Shown here in pieces: positions 61,707 through 64,000 of a stretch of DNA of 64,000 bases. The notes beneath the pieces were generated by a model. It was not told where the DNA came from. It saw only the letters and a program-made list of their open reading frames with translations, and did no database searches. Position 1 is the first letter of the stretch, and each line of letters starts with the position of its first letter. The stretch comes from a virus: positions 1 to 64,000 of IMG/VR virus record IMGVR_UViG_3300043470_000217, one strand, 5' to 3'. The position numbers and the translations under genes were made by a program.

Positions 61707-62846
61707 TTAGTTTAATTGGATTTGGGGACCGGGTAATTGCTCATTGATGCGGGCTTTAGAAGAAATAACCCAAAGCATTCTACCTCTTGGTGTAATTGTT
61801 GTATAACATTCACCATCTGTTAAATAAACCAAGCATGTAAATCTTTTACTATTTTTATTATAGTAATCTATAACAGGATCAAACTCAGTACCACCCCTAC
61901 CTTGGACTCTTACATCTTTCTTAGGGTCATACTTCTCAATACTGTTAATTTGCGTATCACATTGTAATACTGTAATCTCTGTTCCGGTTTTGTGTATGTG
62001 TCTGATTTCATTAAAGAACTCTACAAGTTCATCATTACTTACACTACCAGAAGTATCTATTGCAACCAAGATATGTTTCTTGGGTTTAAATTTCATTCCG
62101 GGAGCATCCGGATATCTTTTGTTAAGTTTCTTTCTAGATAACTTAGTTTCTACTATATAAGAGTTACCAGCAAATCTTCTAAGATAGGCCCGCCAGTTAA
62201 ACTTACTAGGAGTAACTTCAGTGATGCGCTTATAAATATGTGCAATCTCTCCAGGTAATTGACCACGTGATTTCAAACACTCTTCGGCAGCTTCTTTCAG
62301 TTGATACTCAGCTTGAGACTTAAGTAGTTTCTTTTCAGATTCACTTAAGTTATCAAACTCTTTCCATGTATCATGCATATCATCAGCATCACCCATCATA
62401 TTTTGTACATCAGGATCATCTTGATTATCCAGTAACATATTATAGTAATAGTTAGTACCGGCTTTACGCTCAAGCTTTAAGTTAGGGAATGTACTTGGTA
62501 AGATAGCACCATTTGGAAGATAACTTGGAATAATGTACTGATTAAGTTCACAGTCAGCAGCAATATTAAACAACCGCTTGTCTGCAAACTCATCTCTTAA
62601 GTTAAGGTGATCAAATACAATGTGCAATAGCTCATGCCAAAGCAAGCCTTTCTTGTGATCAGAACTGAGACTACCCCAGAATTCTGTATTGATTACAAGC
62701 TTGTAATTGATATTGTGTTTACTAACACCAGCAGTTGGAATAGATTCATTCCATTCTTTGTTTAAACCTATTAAGAACATACCATAAAAGGGATGTTCAA
62801 GCATAAGTTCTTTCCCGGCCAAGGCCAGTTCTTCGTCTTTTCTCAT
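61707..62846 (-). CDS. VWA-domain protein with metallopeptidase motif
   Basis: The 379-residue protein combines an N-terminal zinc-peptidase-like motif, HELLHIVFDH (HExxHxxxxH, residues 71-80), with a C-terminal von Willebrand factor A domain. The VWA part shows a MIDAS DTSGS (about 263-267), GRGGTEFDP (about 315-323) and YLTDGE (about 340-345). It is the usual partner of the MoxR-like ATPase that follows by 19 bp. The pair probably acts as a metal-dependent remodelling machine. Peptidase activity is suggested by the intact motif only. Confidence 0.85.
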   Translation of the reverse strand: MRKDEELALAGKELMLEHPFYGMFLIGLNKEWNESIPTAGVSKHNINYKLVINTEFWGSLSSDHKKGLLWHELLHIVFDHLNLRDEFADKRLFNIAADCELNQYIIPSYLPNGAILPSTFPNLKLERKAGTNYYYNMLLDNQDDPDVQNMMGDADDMHDTWKEFDNLSESEKKLLKSQAEYQLKEAAEECLKSRGQLPGEIAHIYKRITEVTPSKFNWRAYLRRFAGNSYIVETKLSRKKLNKRYPDAPGMKFKPKKHILVAIDTSGSVSNDELVEFFNEIRHIHKTGTEITVLQCDTQINSIEKYDPKKDVRVQGRGGTEFDPVIDYYNKNSKRFTCLVYLTDGECYTTITPRGRMLWVISSKARINEQLPGPQIQLN

Positions 62847-62857
62847 AGTTTTTAAGT

Positions 62858-63118
62858 TTAAAGTTTTGTAATTTTATCCAGTTCTTCTAAGAACTGAAAT
62901 GCTAACTCCTCTTCTTCATCTATAAATGATCCTGTGACTCTTCTCTTAGAAAAGTATTCATTTACAATTTTGATAAAGTGTGCGTTCTTAGCTTTTGCTT
63001 CATTTACAGATTTCTTAAGTTCTGGATTTACAAGCTCTCTAATAAACTGATACTGCACATTAAGTGCTTTGGCTAATATATAAGCCTTTCTAATTTCTTT
63101 TAGGTCTGATTCTTTCAC
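62858..63118 (-). CDS. Small helical protein, unknown
   Basis: The 86-residue protein is almost all charged helix (MKESDLKEIRKAYILAKALN and KSVNEAKAKNAHFIKIVNEY) and ends in FQFLEELDKITKL. Its start overlaps the previous gene's stop by 4 bp. It may be an adaptor of the VWA/ATPase pair that follows. No family is recognised. Confidence 0.55.
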   Translation of the reverse strand: MKESDLKEIRKAYILAKALNVQYQFIRELVNPELKKSVNEAKAKNAHFIKIVNEYFSKRRVTGSFIDEEEELAFQFLEELDKITKL

Positions 63119-63342
63119 ATTATTTGTGCTACTGGATCACTCCAACCATTTGCATCATTAACACCGCTAATGTATGCTTCTGCCTCTTTTTTTGTATCAA
63201 ACTCCTTGATACCATAATCATAATCTAATTGCATTGAGTTGTGTTCAGTCTTGAATAACTCTTCCCAACCATAGACATCTACAAATAAAGCAGCTGTCTG
63301 ACTAAATGCATACATTACTTTTACTTTCTTTTTTACTTCCAT
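63115..63342 (-). CDS. Small protein, unknown
   Basis: The 75-residue protein has a mixed alpha/beta layout: VKVMYAFSQTAALFVDVYGW, then TKKEAEAYISGVNDANGW, a pattern like small annotation-less phage proteins with a beta-hairpin and one helix. It overlaps the RusA-like gene by one base (TAATG). No function can be given. Confidence 0.55.
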   Translation of the reverse strand: MEVKKKVKVMYAFSQTAALFVDVYGWEELFKTEHNSMQLDYDYGIKEFDTKKEAEAYISGVNDANGWSDPVAQIM

Positions 63343-63710
63343 TACTTTAGGATTTTAATTTCTACTTTTGGGTTTTTGTTGTCATATTCATAAGGTACAA
63401 ATACCGGGATTAACTCATCAGCATTATCATCATCTATCCAGTCAAACTTTACCATTGCATCTTGTACAGCTTGTGCTATGTTAATCATATCAAACTTGTG
63501 TCTGCTCTTTCTATAGAACTTAAACTCTATATACAATGGCTTAGGAAGACCTTTAGATTCTTTTCTGAATGCTTTGGCTTGTTCTTTCCAATACTCATCA
63601 GTAGCAAGCTTCCACTTTCTTGTTGCAGCGCTAGCTATGCTGTATTTTCCTGTCCAAATTCTACTGTTTTTACTAGAAGGTGTGTTACCGGGTATTGTAA
63701 ATATTTTCAT
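63342..63710 (-). CDS. rusA: RusA-like Holliday junction resolvase
   Basis: The 122-residue protein has the RusA signature: an N-terminal IPGNTPSSKNSR (6-17), HKFDMINIAQAVQDAM (D74, D84) and WIDDDNADEL (91-100). The conserved Asp residues bind the metals that cut four-way DNA junctions. It is expected to resolve recombination or replication branches before packaging. Its length matches the family (~120). It overlaps the TOPRIM gene stop (ATGA) and lies in the replication operon. Confidence 0.85.
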   Translation of the reverse strand: MKIFTIPGNTPSSKNSRIWTGKYSIASAATRKWKLATDEYWKEQAKAFRKESKGLPKPLYIEFKFYRKSRHKFDMINIAQAVQDAMVKFDWIDDDNADELIPVFVPYEYDNKNPKVEIKILK

Positions 63711-64000
63711 AACTGGATATCTAATATTGATTTTACTTCAGGATAACTATGATCCATTACTGAATCAGATATATCTTTTGATAACTGCAAATATAAAGGT
63801 TCTAGATATGAAAATTGATTAATGTACTTCAATGTAGCTCTATTACCGGCCTCATCATTGTCAAAAAGAATATAGCACTTCTCATAGTTTTTACTTACAT
63901 CATCCAAGTACTCTTTCTTGATCATAGTATTCTCAGAGTCTGGTGCCAGAAAATCTATTTCCGGATACATCTTCTTTAAACACATACCATCTTTAAGAGA
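63707..64000 (-). CDS. TOPRIM-domain protein, probably DNA primase (partial)
   Basis: The frame stays open to the right edge, so only the C-terminal ~98 residues are visible. SLKDGMCLKKMYPE, then FLAPDSEN and YILFDNDEAGNRAT form the TOPRIM pattern (DxD-type FDNDEAG) of DnaG-type primases. The remainder is a short alpha/beta end. In this operon, upstream of RusA-like resolvase and polymerase, a primase is expected. A nuclease or topoisomerase with TOPRIM is the alternative. Confidence 0.75.
   Translation of the reverse strand, partial: SLKDGMCLKKMYPEIDFLAPDSENTMIKKEYLDDVSKNYEKCYILFDNDEAGNRATLKYINQFSYLEPLYLQLSKDISDSVMDHSYPEVKSILDIQL

Noticed and set aside
1-64000. Stop-codon reassignment, tRNA genes and CRISPR arrays, all of which occur in some crAss-like phages or their hosts.
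   Set aside because: TAA, TGA and TAG all end genes at sensible overlaps, and I found no cloverleaf-like sequence or spaced repeats.

Overview
The window reads as about two thirds of a tailed-phage genome of the crAss-like group (Crassvirales) that infects a member of Bacteroidota. Three observations support this. A giant virion-type RNA polymerase with the active-site motif DFDID sits in a run of very long late proteins. The gene order HU/IHF-like protein, ring/adaptor proteins, ~1,550-residue tail 'muzzle' protein, cargo proteins, RNA polymerase resembles known crAss-like phages. Host-type signals are those of Bacteroidota: promoters of the form TTG-N18-TAnnTTTG, a type IX secretion (T9SS) sorting domain, and signal peptides ending in xAQ. 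DNA is AT-rich, genes are packed with stop/start overlaps, all three stop codons are used as stops, and I see no tRNA or CRISPR. Head genes (terminase, portal, capsid) are not here and presumably lie to the left.

Layout. 1-4.9 kb (+): tail-fibre and receptor-binding proteins (FN3-like, C1q-like, two paralogous YadA-head-like repeat proteins), closed by a terminator. 5.0-6.3 kb (+): metallophosphoesterase behind a clear Bacteroidota promoter. 6.3-13.1 kb (+): IHF-like protein, ring/adaptor proteins and the muzzle protein. 13.1-41.9 kb (+): seven large proteins, probably capsid cargo ejected with the DNA, ending in the 3,177-residue RNA polymerase (which also carries a zincin motif) and a ~1,850-residue second zincin-motif protein. 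41.9-43.5 kb (+): holin-like protein, a GIY-YIG homing endonuclease and a YkuD-like lysin.

43.5-50.1 kb (+) is the most unusual part: a translationally chained cassette of exported proteins. It holds a secreted HExxH protein, a 631-residue protein with two cohesin-like domains, a dockerin-like module and a T9SS sorting domain, two small membrane proteins, a CsgG-like lipoprotein, an outer-membrane-like protein with a Ser/Gly linker whose DNA also encodes a second membrane protein in another frame, a secreted C-type lectin with a dockerin-like module, and a small exported protein. I read it as a phage-encoded programme for changing the host cell surface; that role is inference.

50.1-54.3 kb (+): another tail fibre with its small companion, a tiny lysine-rich protein, dCTP deaminase, a zinc-ribbon protein and PhoH. 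54.3-64 kb (-): replication and nucleotide genes converging on PhoH: GroES-like co-chaperonin with its own promoter, a stand-alone DnaA DNA-binding domain, family B DNA polymerase behind a terminator, a PD-(D/E)XK nuclease, a MoxR-like AAA+/VWA-metallopeptidase pair, a RusA-like resolvase and a TOPRIM (primase-like) fragment at the right edge. No stretch over 300 bases lacks a gene.
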